Source of the DNA: Sphagnum compactum
Lineage: Eukaryota > Bryophyta > Sphagnopsida > Sphagnales
Assembly: GCA_965153455.1 (NCBI GenBank)
Contig: OZ234494.1
Coordinates: forward strand, 20,150,001-20,214,000
Reading direction: 5' to 3'
DNA length: 64,000 nt
Positions 1 through 12,991 of the stretch are shown here, piece after piece; positions within the stretch are counted from its first letter, which is position 1, and the number at the start of each line of letters is the position of its first letter. Made by a program: the position numbers and the translations under genes. The notes below the pieces were generated by a model. That model searched no databases, had not been told where the DNA came from, and worked only from the letters and a program-made list of their open reading frames with translations.

Positions 1-1081
1 CCAATATGTATACTTGACAACCTCCAAACCCTAAACCTTACAAGAGAGATAACATACAAGGTCTCTCCTTTCCTGTCATTGCTTTTCTGCCACCAACCAC
101 AACAACCTTACAAACCCTAGCTTTGAGTCACCTCATTTGAAGACCTCATTTCAAATCTGACTTTTTGGACAACATGGCTGCTTGTAGAGCCTGCTTTCTT
201 GGACATCCAAATAGGCTGCCTCCACAAAAACAGAAACTCATCATAACACATGAAGCCTTTGTGATACCAAAAAGGGTACAAATCATTGAGCCATCACTGT
301 TGGGCCAACTTTAATCATTTTCATTGTTGGATTGTGTGGATTTTATAGCACTCCCAATAATCAGCCAAAATGGAATAAAGTTTGCACTAATGTTACAATT
401 CAATGGTAAAATTTCTCTTATTGGCAGAAGGAAATGCAAGTTTAGAGTTGTGGTTAGGGAGTTAATGACACGCTAATGGTCACTACTTGCTGTTGCTCAA
501 GAAAACACACCAGACTAATTAAGTATGATTAAGTAAAGCTATATAATCCATTCGGCATGACATGATGGATCTTTTGTGGACACACCACATCAGAGGTCTT
601 GTTAGATACTTGACTTTTAGTTTCCAGGTAGACCCAATTCCAATATGTTATCTCTCTTGCGCACGTAACCCATTCATGAGTGTAGTAAAATGGCTGGAAA
701 ATATGCTAGAAAGAACAGTTTTCTGACCTGCTAAATGGGAATGTATGACATTGTAAGCAATAACTACTATAGAATCATCTATTTACAAATTGGGTCATAA
801 AAGAACTAAATTTACCTCTTTGGTTTATACACAGTGCATATTTTGCAATCAACAATGATGCTGGCCCATAAAGACTACCCACCTTGACCTTAAATTTTAC
901 AAAAGATTGTACAGAAAGGCGGTGGTAGAAAAGCCTGACTAAAACTGGTGATGAAGAACAGCTGAATTTGATCAGGAGAAAGGTGGAGAAATGTGAATGT
1001 GGAGACACTAATGACAGCGGTGGTGAAATTGAGAATAAGCTCTCAAAGATGCTTCAAGAGAGTTCCGTATGAAGAATTTGT
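1..1081. other. Intergenic DNA, no gene seen
   Basis: No coding exon could be supported on either strand. The stretch is AT-rich with a telo-box-like AAACCCTAAACC near position 26. It lies downstream of the last recognisable exon of the minus-strand ATI-type pseudogene and may hold its former 3' untranslated region. Confidence 0.5.
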
Positions 1082-2791
1082 TCACAAAACTGGGACACGT
1101 TGGCAGCCTGACAGAGCCTCCTTCAAACGAGCAATTTGAATCACAAGCTGACTTAATTTCTGCAAATATTTGAAACACAAACTCTTCAGCATTTTGTGGT
1201 CAAAGAAATAACTTCAGGATTGTCACTAAAATGGTTGATAACAATTTGTATCATGTATTCTGAAAAGGAAACTCCAACAAAACTGGTTTTTTACTTATGT
1301 TTTCAAGAGGACGATTGATGAGAGCTTCTTCAGTACCTCATCCTTTGAGCTAATGCATGCTGCCATCGATGTCCTATAATCACAAAATCCATCACTGTAG
1401 CAGCCAATGCAATGGACCAAAGAGTGTTGACCTGACGTGGTTGCATACACCATATTGCAGCCTGTGAGTTCCACCATGCCAAATATGTCTGCTCATCACA
1501 TCCATGCCCCAGTAATGGTGCAAAGCTTTTTGCATCTTCCTCTTCCATCTTCTGCATGTTGACACCTGCCCCTGAATCCAGCAACTCAAACCCTGAGTCC
1601 TCTCCAGAAATCGCATTCCATAACCCTGTTAGAGATGGTACCTACTTCTCATTCACAAAAGCTGGAGCCTTCCTTTCATCATCCCCATCAATTTGGTCTT
1701 GGAAAACCTCCTCCCCTAGAAGCAATCGCATAGAGTTTGCCTGACTTATAATTGTGGGTCAGGATGGAGATGAGAGGCAGGATCCAAGCAATGGCCCTGC
1801 TTGCCCAAAATCAGGCTCTGCTCCAGCCTTTGAATCTGATGCCAGTCTGTAAAACATTCTTCCAATCTTTTCCTGCTCATAATCAATTGCAATGCCCCAC
1901 ACATATGACAAGATATTCCATATCCAGTTCAGTCCACATAGAGGCTAGAAAGAAAGAAGAGAGCCATTTTCCATAAGTTTTCCCATGAAAGAAACCAACA
2001 ATCGCATTCAAAACTATACCACATGCATTCTGACAGCACTCATCATAGTAAAAATTCGGAAGATCTATTTACAATTTGGCAATCACAAACTGCCTACACA
2101 ATTTGCACAAGCAACTCTCTTTCTTTGTGCAGAGTTTTTGAACTGTGATAATGATCCCAAGTCAAGAGAGAAGCTGGAAACAAAAGAGCTGTAACAAGAC
2201 CATAAACTCAATTCCATTTAGCTCAAGTATGATGATGATCTCATGTCAAGAGAAACTGGAAACAAACATGTAGGCCCTGAACAAATCAAGAGTGTTCATG
2301 AGTGTAGTAGAGATGATTTTACTGACCAGGAGTCATGGGCTCCAACCAATCCATCCCTGAAAACTTCTGCATTTGAGAAGCACAGCTTCTGGCAACTCGG
2401 AACATTGTATCCCTCCTTCCATGCTCTTGCTGTTCAATGTCCTTAGTGGCCAACAAAGCTTCCTCAGTTAACCCTAATGCTGCTGGCACCTCTGATGTTG
2501 CCTGTGTCTTCTTTTCCCCGGTCTCTAAATTTGGTTCCATGATCCTGGGCTGATCCTCACTGTTACATGAGCTCTGATTTCTGGCTTCTTCCAGGGAGGC
2601 TTAAGAGAGCAGAGGCCATACTCCCAGTTGAGAGCTGTTGTGGTATCACCTCCATTCCCCTGCCCTGTGCATGTGTAGAAAGAAGTCATTGATGCTGATA
2701 GGGAATGAGAGGAGAGAGAGAGTGATACTGCTTCCCATTCATTCCTCCTACTTCCTTCATCATCACTGCCATTTTTGGACAAATCGCTCAT
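1082..2791 (-). pseudogene. Broken ATI-type (ATG8-interacting) gene copy
   Basis: This is a decayed tandem duplicate of the intact gene at 4996-6545. Three homologous exon blocks are visible: 2791-2327 (starts MSDLSKNG, then the EWEAVSLSLSSHSL motif), about 1911-1337 (with the conserved AWW and a TLWSIALAATVM membrane segment) and 1159-1082 (KLSQLVIQIARLKEA). Lesions against the intact copy are a frameshift near 2590 in block 1, in-frame TGA at 1761-1759, in-frame TAG at 1644-1642, loss of the exon 2 acceptor CAG, a frame-changing deletion just before the exon 2 donor, and an earlier stop in the last exon. The donors at 2326 and 1336 and the acceptor before 1159 are still canonical, so the copy arose by DNA duplication and not from a spliced transcript. 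A shortened product using only block 1 cannot be excluded. Confidence 0.8.
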
Positions 2792-2949
2792 TGTAAAACT
2801 GGAGCAACAAGCACCCAATGCCAAGCTCCTCCTAGATCTTCCAAATCTACAAGAAACAACACCACTCACAATTAAGAAAGCTCTACTGACAAAATACAAC
2901 CAAACAATCCACAGAGTCTATCAGTATCTATTTTGCAGCAGTTCATTCT

Positions 2950-3430
2950 GCTGTTCTTGCAGTGGATCTATGGATTCTGGCACAAATCCCAGTTATTTAT
3001 TAAACATGGGCACACACAACGATAAACCAGCCCCACATCAAACAAGAACAAACCCTAAACCCAACTTCGCAAAAAAGAATTTGCAGCAGTGGACCCAAAG
3101 GATGATCTGTTCATGCAGTGGATCCAAAGTTGATGTATGGATTCTGGCACAAATCCCGGCTATGGAGTAAACATGCGCACACACGACGACAAAACAGCCC
3201 GACAACAAACGAGAAAAACCCTAAACCCACTTCACAAAAACAAGAATTTGCAGCAGCTCTTTCTGCTTGTTCATGATGCAGTGGATCTAAATTTCATGTA
3301 TGGATTCTGGCACAATCCCAGCTATGGAATGATCATGGGCACACGCCACGATAAAACAACCCAACAACAAGCAAGAACAAAACCTTAACCAATTTCGAAA
3401 CCCTAATTTGCTACTCTTGAACCGTCAGCA
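2950..3430. repeat. Three-copy tandem repeat, unit about 165 bp
   Basis: The landmark TGGATTCTGGCAC recurs at 2971, 3138 and 3301 (spacing 167 and 163). Each unit continues with a CACAC...CGA(C/T)AAA block and an AACCCTAAACCC-type telo-box. It lies directly upstream of the ATI-type pseudogene start at 2791, in what would be its leader or promoter. Confidence 0.85.
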
Positions 3431-4995
3431 ACTTCAAACTAGCAGCAAAACTGCAGCAACAATAACTTGTGAAAAACTCGCGGAAAAAAAAAACTCCTCT
3501 CTCTCTCTCTCTCTCTCGCAACACGTGTATGGCGTCCTGCAAAGTCAAGGACGCTAGATTGTTGGGACCGTCTTCTTCTTCCAGCAAAAAAAAAGAAAAA
3601 TAAAAAAAGGAAAAACAGAAAAACAAAATTCACTTACTATTTTGCAACTTCGCTTCTTCTCTCTCAGGAATTTTGCTTCTCCAGCACCCCACGCATCGCC
3701 ATTTCCATCGCATACGTCGCATTTCCACACGCAAATCCATCGCACGCAACACACACACTCTCTAGTGAGAGTGTGCACTCTCGCTCGTAGGAAGAGATGA
3801 TGTGGATGAAGAAAGAGATTGGAGAAGAAATGATTTTCATCCATAATTGAACAGATGAATGCTGAGAAGGAAGCAGTATTCAATGAGATGCAAATTGGTT
3901 GAAAATTGGTATTGAAAATCTACTTAAGTTGAAAAAGAAAAATAATAAAACTGTAAATGGATAATAAATTTGAAAATTTTATTTTCTGTCTCCTTTTTTA
4001 CTTGGGAATGGGTTATTGAGTTTCAATTGAATTGAATTGAATTTAAATTTAATTGAAAAAGGAATGCAAATTGATGCAAAAAAGTGTTGAAATTTGCTTG
4101 TCATTTTCAATCATTCATAGCTATGGTGTTGAAGAAAAAAAGGTAGCTCTTGAAACACATAGAAGCTAATCGTCATCAAAGTGAATCGTATTTGTGTGCA
4201 TGTTTTCATGTGTGTGTGACTTAGTTTCAATAGCGTTGGGCACCGATCTAGTAGCCCATGACATGCCTGACAATTGGGTGACCCATTACAACTTCAAACC
4301 AAAAGGATCTATGTCAAAAAAACCATGAAAGTAACTAAAGAGTTTGAAAACATGTGCAGGTCTGCAGCGCATGTGAATCAGTTTCCAAATCCAAAATTCA
4401 TCATGTCAGTTGCGGATACACTACTTCACAGAGTTTGGTTGGATGGTGTTGATGACGTAGCTTGAGCTGTGAGCACTAACATGATGAGCATTGCCAATAA
4501 TACAACTACATGCATAGATAGATACCTCAAGAAGAACAGTCCAAAAAGAGACTCCGTAACTAGCAATAAGTCAACAGAAACTGGCAGTACAGAAACCTGA
4601 TGTTATGGTATAACATTTCTGACAGTCAATTTACAGTTTGTAAAGCAATTTTGCTCCAGGTTTTGGAAACAAGAAAAACCCAAAAAATGGGGAAAAAAGA
4701 TAACAAAGGTTCTAAGCATGACAACAGCAACACAAAATTAGGATTCTCCTAATTTTATGACAAAATCACTGATTCTCTCACTGTGTGGTTCACTAAATTT
4801 TTATACCCTGCCAATGAGAGAAGAACCCACGTACTGACCTTCAAAGATCCTACTGTCCATGGCACCAGGAAAGAAGAACAAGGAATAATCTCTCCCACAA
4901 GGAAGAGAGGAGAGAGTTTTAGTCAGAGCCACATTTGCATGTACTCTTACAGTTGGTGCAGAATTATTATAGATGGAAGATCAGAAACTGATTTT
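3431..4995. other. Intergenic DNA between the two ATI-type copies
   Basis: This holds a (CT)n microsatellite at about 3496-3518 and AT-rich DNA. A 60-codon open stretch at 4274-4465 has no recognisable family and no neighbouring exons. I see no supportable gene. Confidence 0.5.
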
Positions 4996-6545
4996 TCATC
5001 TGGAGCTTGACCGCAGCACTGGCACCCGACGGTGGCCTAACACTGCCTCCTTCAGATGAGCCAGTTGGAAGGTAAGATGGCTTATTTTCTGCAGCAGAAC
5101 ACACACACACACAAAAAGAAAAAAATCTTAAGCATTTCTAAGGCAATGAAGAACTGGGGTGTCTCCCATTTCTGATGTCTTTCTCAAAACTAGCAAATCA
5201 AAGAATGCAAATCCAGAACTGTAAGGTACCTCATCCTTGGAGCAGAGTTGCAACTGAAGCTGCTGATTTTGGTACCGTTCCTGCTGCCATTGGTGCCCTA
5301 AGATCACAAGACCCATCACTGCAGCAGCCAAAGCAAGGGACCAAAGAGTGGTAGCCTGCTGTGCTTGCACACACAATAGTATCCCCCGCCGTTTCCACCA
5401 TGCTTCACATGTGTGCTCATAACATGATCCATCCCCTAGTAATGGTTCTAAACCCTTCCTCTCATCCAATTCCACCTTTTGTGTACCTGCTGCATCTGAG
5501 CCAGGAAACTTAGAGTCCAAATTCCTGTCTCTCTTCAAACAGTGAACTTCTTCATCTTCTTTGTCTTTGACCAAACAATCCGGAGCATCATTCTGGTCCC
5601 CTTCAACTACTTGGTTTTGACAAGGCTCTTCTCCTAGAATTAACCGCAGGGAGTTTGATCGGCTGACAATTGCTGGTGAGGATGGAGTTGACAGGCAAGA
5701 TCCAAGCAGCGGTCCCATCTCTCCAAAATCTGGCTGTGATGCCACTTTTGATTCTGGAGTCAGCGCATAGAGAAAGCTTGTACTTCCAATCTCATGCTCA
5801 CCATAATCAACTGTATGTCGCAGCAGCATCCCTGATACATAGATTCCAGTTTTTTCAGATGTGATACACATCAGCATACATGGCACCAAAGCAAAAACCC
5901 TAAGCAAAAGCTGGAACTATCAGAGCAAAGGCTCTCTCTGGTGCTTGTGGCAAGAGAGGAAAGCACAATTCACTAACCTGAAGGCAAGGGCTCCTCATTC
6001 CAATTCATCTCCAGCAACTGCTGCATCTGAGAGGAGGTACAACTGCCAACAAGGGGTAAATGCTCCTCTTCTTTAGCATGCTCCTTCTTCTGCTCCTCCT
6101 CGCAGGTGTTCTCCACAGCCAACAACACTTCCTGGCTTGACCTTTGTGTGGGCACATCTGATGTTGATGTTGTTGCTGCTGCTGCTGCTACAAGAACCTT
6201 CTCTTCATCAACATCCAATTTGGTAATCAAGGAGGAGGGCCCATCACCATCATCATCATCACTACTGCCAATAGGTGGCTGAATATCTTCAGCTTCCGAG
6301 GAGGAGGATAGGGAGGGATACATGAAGTAGTTGGATTGAAGACCCACATCAACAGCCTCTTCTTCGTCTCCAATTCCTCCTCGTACTGGATCTGTGTCAA
6401 AGGAGGCCGATGCAGCCAAGGAGTGCGAGGATAAAGAGAGAGACACCACTTCCCATTCACTGCTGCTGCTGCCTCGACTGTTCTCATCAGCCCTATTAGT
6501 ACTACTAGTATTACTACTACTACTGTGGGAAGAAGATTGATCCAT
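4996..6545 (-). CDS. ATG8-interacting protein (ATI1/ATI2-type), 3 exons
   Basis: The exons are 6545-5978, 5831-5230 and 5088-4996. They join in frame (phases 1 and 0) to about 420 residues. Near the N-terminus the motif EWEVVSLSLSSHSL matches the ATI signature, and its WEVV core fits a WxxL/I/V ATG8-interaction motif. A conserved AWWKRR precedes a single predicted transmembrane helix at about residues 350-368 (TLWSLALAAAVMGLVILG), and the C-terminal exon gives an amphipathic ISHLTFQLAHLKEA tail. ATI proteins of Arabidopsis are single-pass ER/plastid-associated proteins that bind ATG8 and direct selective autophagy. This protein is longer than the roughly 270-residue Arabidopsis proteins because of an acidic, Ser-rich linker. 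The start is the first ATG of the open frame, just before MDQSSSHSSSS. The exon 2 acceptor was chosen because it alone preserves phase. The decayed sister copy lies 2 kb downstream on the same strand. Confidence 0.85.
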
Positions 6546-7485
6546 GACCAAAAAACTTCAACCTGCTTCAGAATCTCCTCTGCAAACAAAACTTCTCTTT
6601 CAACAACAGACCCTTCTCGAAACCTGCTGCAGATCTCTGCTCTGAATCGTCACAACGCTCTTGACCCAATTCTTGTTTTCATGCAACAATCAATCTCATC
6701 AAACACCCAAAACGAAAACAAGGCAAAGGGGGGAGAGAGAGAGAGAAGAGAACCTCTTCTCCAGAAAACACAATTCAATTAGATTCTGGAACAGAAATGC
6801 AAAAGAGAAAAAAATCCAAACCCAAAATTGAAATTCCAATGCCGATAAGATCCCGATAGCCAGGAGAGAGAGAGAGATGGGGTTAGATCTGATATCAATT
6901 CTTCCTCGCGAAGGATTTCAAACCTCGCAAAACACACACACACACACAACACAGCGACAAACACAACAAACCCCACTCTCCTCCTTCCCTCTTCCCTCTT
7001 CTCTCCTCTTCTTTTACCTTCATCGTCATCTTTTACTTTCCCTTACTTTTCGTTTCTCTTGGCTTCCCTGCCCCTTCGTTTCCTTTTCCCTCCCTTCCCG
7101 TTCCTTTCTTTTCATGCATGGGATGGGAACAACCTTGTCGATTGTTGGGAACTTGGGCACACCATGGTTCACCATTATGATTTATATAAATAAAATATAC
7201 GTACTTGGGCTTTGAATTGCTTCACACTACCAAAAAAAAAAAAAATTAAAATTTTTTTCGAACTAATTTTTTCTCTCTTCTTATGTTCTCATATGGTTTC
7301 AATACTTCCTCATATTAATCTCTAATTTAATTTAAATTAAATTAATATAAATATCATGAATTTGAAAAACACATGTTAATTTATCTTTTCATATCCATGT
7401 CAATGGGTAGAGGAAAGAAATGAAATAATTACTAAAAATAAGAGTGAGATAAAACCCTACATCTTAAGGGATCTTAAAAAGTCGT

Positions 7486-7517
<32 letters not shown>

Positions 7518-9570
7518 TCCTTGTTCCTCACGTCACTAGAATATAAAATATTCACGATTATCAAAGGTGTGATATCATAATGTTATAAGACATAATATTT
7601 GCAATTAAAAAGGGTGATGAGTGAGGATGCTTCCCAATGAAACATTTTGTTGACAATTAAATTTTGTGCTCCACACTACCAATGAAAATCAAATTGATAT
7701 GAAATCAAAATGTTAATATATTTTGACTTATTTCTTGAATCTTACAATATCAAAATAAAGTTCCATTACATTAAAAAAAATTCTATGAAATCATTTTCAC
7801 TCCCATTAATTTTATAACTTCAAATTCAATCTTCAATTATTCAAAACAATTTTTTTTTAAATGCATTAATTACACCAAGAAATTCATGAAACCGTAACAA
7901 TCTCCAAAGATTTTTTTGGAAAAATTATTAATCTTTTATTCAATGTGATGTGACCTTATTTGAATTGAAATATGTCTTGTTGTTGTGGCATTGGAGGACA
8001 AAAAGATTCATGAAAAAGCGATTATATGGAAAAGCAAATATGAAAGGGTTTTGGTGTGAAATTGTGAAAGTGAAATTGTTGCACAAAACCCCTAAACTAG
8101 CTCCAATGTGCCATCATGATTGGAATGAATGGCTTGTTTTTCACTTCCAAACCTTTTCCCCTCTTACCCTTTTGAGTGTTTGGGCGCTCTAGCAAAGTTG
8201 AGGATCTTTGTTGGATTGTAGAAAGGAGCAATTTTATTTTTCCTCTTTATTTTTTCTTTTTATTCATGTAAGGTCATTCATGTAAAACATGTGTGCTTTT
8301 TTTGTGAAATTGTGGAATGTGGTTTGTTTTTGTCATCCATTCACCACAATTACTCTCCAATTGTATCATCACAAACATGAGTATTCCAAACTCAAGAAGA
8401 ACCCATTCAATTCAATCCAAACCAATCCAAACCCATCCCACCCAATTGCTCCATTTGCTTTACAAAAGTTAGGAGTCATCCAAAACCTAAACCTAAATCA
8501 GAATTGACAAAGTACACCACCTTCTTTCATGGTGAAGCAAACCCTAATCTGCGGACTTGAACAAGCCTAACACAAGTTCCCCTATATGCATACCATAGTA
8601 TGGGGGCAGCTTCAACATATGACACCCAATGTTTTTGTTTTTTTGTGAATTTTTGCATCATGGAGACCAAAAATTAATAATCCTTGCAACAGTTACAAAG
8701 GCTTTTTCTAATTTTTCTAATTTTTTGGGGCGAAAAAATGTCCCAAAGTTGTCACATTATGAGGAAATTGTTTTGCCATATTTAGACAATGGGTTCTAGC
8801 ATGTGGCCAAAATATAGCACCATTCTGAAACTTTTCAATTTTCCTCTCTAACTTGTAGCCAAATTTGGCTCAGTCCTCTTGTGTATGATCACCAATTGAC
8901 CTACCTCACAAATTTGACAAGAAAATATGAACACATGTTTTTTCAAATAATTTATTTAATTTTGAAGATTCCATGTCAAAATATAATATTTCAAAAGAGT
9001 TTTCTATGTTCCTTCACAATATTTTGTTCTTTGAAAAAAATAGTTTTTGAAAATTTTAACATTTCTACATATAATTTCATTCCATTGATGAGAAATTTCA
9101 AGGAAATGATATATGACTTTTTTTTCAAAATATTTTGTATGGTCATCCCTGGACAATCCATTTACATAATGCTTCATATGATATTCCTTGAACAATTTCA
9201 AAAACAACTAACTCATTTTTTTCTCTAATAATTTTCTATTTCCTGTTAACTTTTCTAATAATTAATTATCTCACTCCTTTTCCCACCCACATGAATATGA
9301 AAAAGCAAATCAATATATGTGCCTTTTCATATCCATGATATTTATATTAATTAAAATTAAATTTGATGATGACATAAATAATGATGAACTATTGGAAAGG
9401 AAAGGGGAAAAACATAAGAAAAGGCCAAAAAAAAAGTTGCCCACCATTGGGTGTCAAAGCTTCTTTAGTGTCAAAGAAGCTGTGCAGGATACCAGAGTAC
9501 ATATCAAGTCTGGTGACTGAGCACTTCGTCAAGACAAAAAAGTCCGAGTTGGATTGGAGAAACATGTGAT
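6546..9570. other. ATI leader, then AT-rich intergenic DNA
   Basis: The first several hundred bases are pyrimidine/purine-biased leader-like DNA of the minus-strand ATI gene, including short GA tracts and a (CA)n run near 6931. Beyond about 7.2 kb the DNA is AT-rich, with a TA dinucleotide repeat at about 7488-7517. Open frames here have no family resemblance, and I support no gene. Confidence 0.5.
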
Positions 9571-9858
9571 GAGTATCTCCAGCGAGCAAATAGGTGGGGG
9601 ACTACTAATAGCAAACCACCTGGACCAATCAGCATGATGAACCAATGAGAAAAAAACTGAGCAGCAGTCAGATCATATTTATTACACTCTTTTCTGCAGG
9701 TGCACAGCCTTGCGATGCCTTGCTCTCCCTCCCACAGCAAGCAAATTGGGCAATTGTGCTGAGACAAAACCATTTTCCTGAGCCAAACCAGCATTTTGAC
9801 TTTTCTTCATTCAATTTTACTGTGCAGGATCACATACTGAGCACCGCTGGAGATGCTC
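9571..9858. mobile_element. MITE-like element with 14-bp terminal inverted repeats
   Basis: The 288-bp element begins GAGTATCTCCAGCG (9571-9584) and ends CGCTGGAGATGCTC (9845-9858). These are inverted repeats with one mismatch. A diverged relative is at 59617-59866. It has no transposase-like frame, so it would be non-autonomous. I could not fix the target-site duplication or assign a superfamily. Confidence 0.75.
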
Positions 9859-11822
9859 TAAGGGTAATAAGATCCGGGACCCATTCAGTCGAGAAATACA
9901 AGAAGAGAGTGACCGAACCAGCACCCACCATCCACTGGATGGATGCCTGTTATAACCCATTCAGCTGAGATTCATCCACAACTTACCTACCCACCGGAAT
10001 GGGTTTGGCCTCCAGTAGGTATGTAAGTACCTACTTACCTACCTACCTACCTACTAGAACCTAGCTGACTGGATGTCCACACAGCTGAGCCAATGATCAA
10101 CATGGAATGTAAGTGGTTCCTATGTAGGTACGTAAATAGGTAAGGCACTTTGAGATTGTAATTTTTTAAATTGTAAATTAGTCTAAAATTGCTAATTTTC
10201 ATTAAAATATTTCAAAAAAATTTGACACAAAGAAATGGAATAAAAAATAAATTTATTTTTTTTGAAAAAAAAACACTGATTCTGCATAGGGAAACACTTA
10301 TTAAAGTGCTTGAATAAGACATAGAAATTGGTTATGAAGGTAGATGGATGTGGATGATTGGCACATAGTTAACCATCGTGGTTAGATACATGGTATGGTA
10401 ATATAATGAAAAATGTTTCCTATCCAAATATCATCCATTTTTTAGTAATGAATTCAAATATGGATAACATGATAAGATTGCCCTCAGCTCATATTGGGGG
10501 GGGGGGGTACACTATTCACAAGTCTCCTCCAACTGCTTCAACACATGTCCATTGAGTAATTTAATTTGAGCTTCGTGCTGCTACGCACTAAAATGATGAT
10601 CAACTATTTTACTTTATTTTATTTTTAAAAATATTTTCATATGGTTTTTAATAATTCATCATTATTTGTGTCAAAGTCAAATTTAATTTAAATTAAGATA
10701 TGTGTTATGGACATGAAAAGGCACATGTTAATTTATTTTTTTAATATCCATGCCCATTTATAAAGGTGTGGCCTTGCCATTTACATTAAAAAAAGGTTCT
10801 TAAGGCAAAAGACGAATTATGGAAACTCAAATATTTCACAATATGCCAAAATATAAATCTTCAAAAAATCCTCTGAAAGAAACCAAAATCCTTCAAGATA
10901 TTATAACTCTATAACTTATCTCAAGTTTCAACACAAGCCAAAAATATCATCTTTCAAAAATCCTCACATAAAAATAGACCTATTACTTAGGGGCAAAAAT
11001 CCCTTAAGCTACTATACTCTACAATGAATCTAAACCCAACAAACCATGCTCACAAAAGCTCAACATAACTCCAAATAGGTTGTTCCAAAATCCTCCACTT
11101 CCACGGACATTTCTTTTGCAACAAACAAGTAGCAAGAAAATCCTTTCACAAGTGGGCAAGAGGATGGCTATGGTGATGGGTGGCCCTTGTGTTGGGTTAT
11201 TGACGTGGTCTAGACTCTAAATTATCTGAGATTGTAAGTAAATATGGGCCCCTATTTTCAATTTTTTTTCTTCCTTTAATCTTAAAAATTGAAATAAATG
11301 ATACTAGTTTGTTGCAAATCTCCTCTTTTCAAGGAAAAGTCTCCAATTTCTTTTGAAAAAAGTTTGTCAATCAATTCTTTCCAATGGTGATGTGCATAAT
11401 ACATTTCGTATGAAGTACAATGTTTATATGTTATTTTGGGTCAATAAATATTATGCGAGCCAATCAACCTATAGAACATTCAATGCTCATAAAATGCATT
11501 GCAAAGTACATTGATTGTTCTTGTATAACAATTGGCTCCAAAAACACTCTAGAATTCCATTTTTCTTTGTAAATTTCCAGCCAGGGAACTTTTTTCGTAT
11601 CATTTGCACCCTATTCTCACAATTATTGTGGTCACACATTTTACGGCACTCAAACTATATACCAATCATGTAGTTTGTCCAGATCCCAGATCCAGATCCG
11701 CCATTGGATCCACAGGATTATAATATTTAGATCAAAGATCAATGATACAGATTTTCAACCCACCGTTTCTCTGAAGTCAGAGCGAATTGCAGATTCGTCA
11801 TCCTCTTTTGCTCATAGTAATA
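9859..11822. other. AT-rich intergenic DNA
   Basis: This contains an ACCT/AGGT tetranucleotide region, a run of 12 G at 10496-10507 and AT-rich DNA. No coding exon is supported. Confidence 0.5.
9985..10060. repeat. (ACCT)n-type tetranucleotide repeat
   Basis: Imperfect CTAC/ACCT tandem repeats interrupted by CCGGAATGGG. A complementary TAGG-rich run occurs at 62220-62290. Confidence 0.7.
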
Positions 11823-12086
11823 ATGGGTGTGAGGTCTCCCAGAGACAGTGCCCTACAATACAATGGCCTAGTCCAGCAACCTGATTTACCGAGCATTCTT
11901 ATGAATGCCCTTCAGGAATTTCATAAATTGAATGAGTGTCAACAGATGAGATGCAGCATCACAAGACAAAGCAAACCTGGTGTTTACTTTGTAGAAAGCA
12001 TAGAATCAGATCACACTCCATGGCTGTCGTCTGGAAGCAACAAAGTTGATTTGGCTCGATTCAATGCTCTTGAGGAAGTTTATTGA
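11823..12086 (+). CDS. Unrecognised small open frame (87 aa)
   Basis: An ATG-initiated frame starting MGVRSPRDSALQYNG. Its composition looks more protein-like than the surrounding AT-rich DNA (balanced residues, helix-forming LPSILMNALQEFHKLNE) and it ends EEVY. I do not recognise the family. It could be a single-exon gene, one exon of a gene whose other exons I cannot see, or a fragment left by duplication. No splice partner was identified. Confidence 0.3.
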   Translation: MGVRSPRDSALQYNGLVQQPDLPSILMNALQEFHKLNECQQMRCSITRQSKPGVYFVESIESDHTPWLSSGSNKVDLARFNALEEVY

Positions 12087-12991
12087 GCTTCTTGGACTGT
12101 AGAGAAGGGAAAAAATCGACTCCTTCTGTGGTTTGCCCACTATGCATCACTATTCCGTCGCTGTTCGTGATGTCCAATACATCAAACCACTGCAAAAAGA
12201 TGACAACATGAAATAATCACAACTCAATTCTCATGCACTTATGCACTCCATGTAGGAGGGACCATGGTAATACATAGCAATTATGGTTTCCCAATTTCTT
12301 TCAAAATTTTCTTTCACTGATCTGATGAGTCCAGATCACATTTTCAGTGAATGTGACCAGTTCTGGTTTATGACCCATGCTGTATTCCATGAGCTTTGCC
12401 CACACTCGGATGTGAGAAACATCTGAGTACTGATGATCTCTTCATAAGCACTGAGAACTTCCTATACTTGAGATTTCAGTCAAACCTGCATAGAGTTGAG
12501 AAATGCCCCAAGAAGAAAGACTATAGAGATTTCAGGTTTGACAATGCATCAGTGAACAGGAAATGAGGAAACCCAGGAGGAGAGAAAAAAAAATAATGAG
12601 GAGCAGTTTGACCAAAAGTGACAGTCACACACATGTTCAGAGACCTTCAACAGCAAGATACACAATAGTGACCAGCTACATCCCCCTAACTTCTTCAGTT
12701 CCCAGCAGTGTGTGGAGGTCAATATCATACATTAACTAACAAACGGAGGTTCTCACAAGACCACCAGCGCCAGGAAAACTCAGCCATTATGCTGGCTAGC
12801 TCAACAAAATGTAAAAGAGGAGAAGATTAATGAAACAAAGAAGAAAGAGGAACTTAAAAGACAAAGAGAAAGGAAAAACCTAGCAAGAAAAGAGGACATA
12901 AAAAAGAGAAAACCAAGATGGAGTTGAAGAGCATGATGATCTGAGGACAAAATGGGCTCCAAAAGCTTCCCACTTGGCATTAAGGAGCCCT

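Noticed and set aside
4274-4465. Plus-strand 63-codon frame between the two ATI-type copies
   Set aside because: It lacks an ATG in good context, a recognisable family and partner exons. It may be an old fragment but cannot be supported as a gene.
9645-9968. 107-codon plus-strand frame
   Set aside because: It runs across most of the MITE-like element and its flank, so it is a chance frame in a non-coding element.
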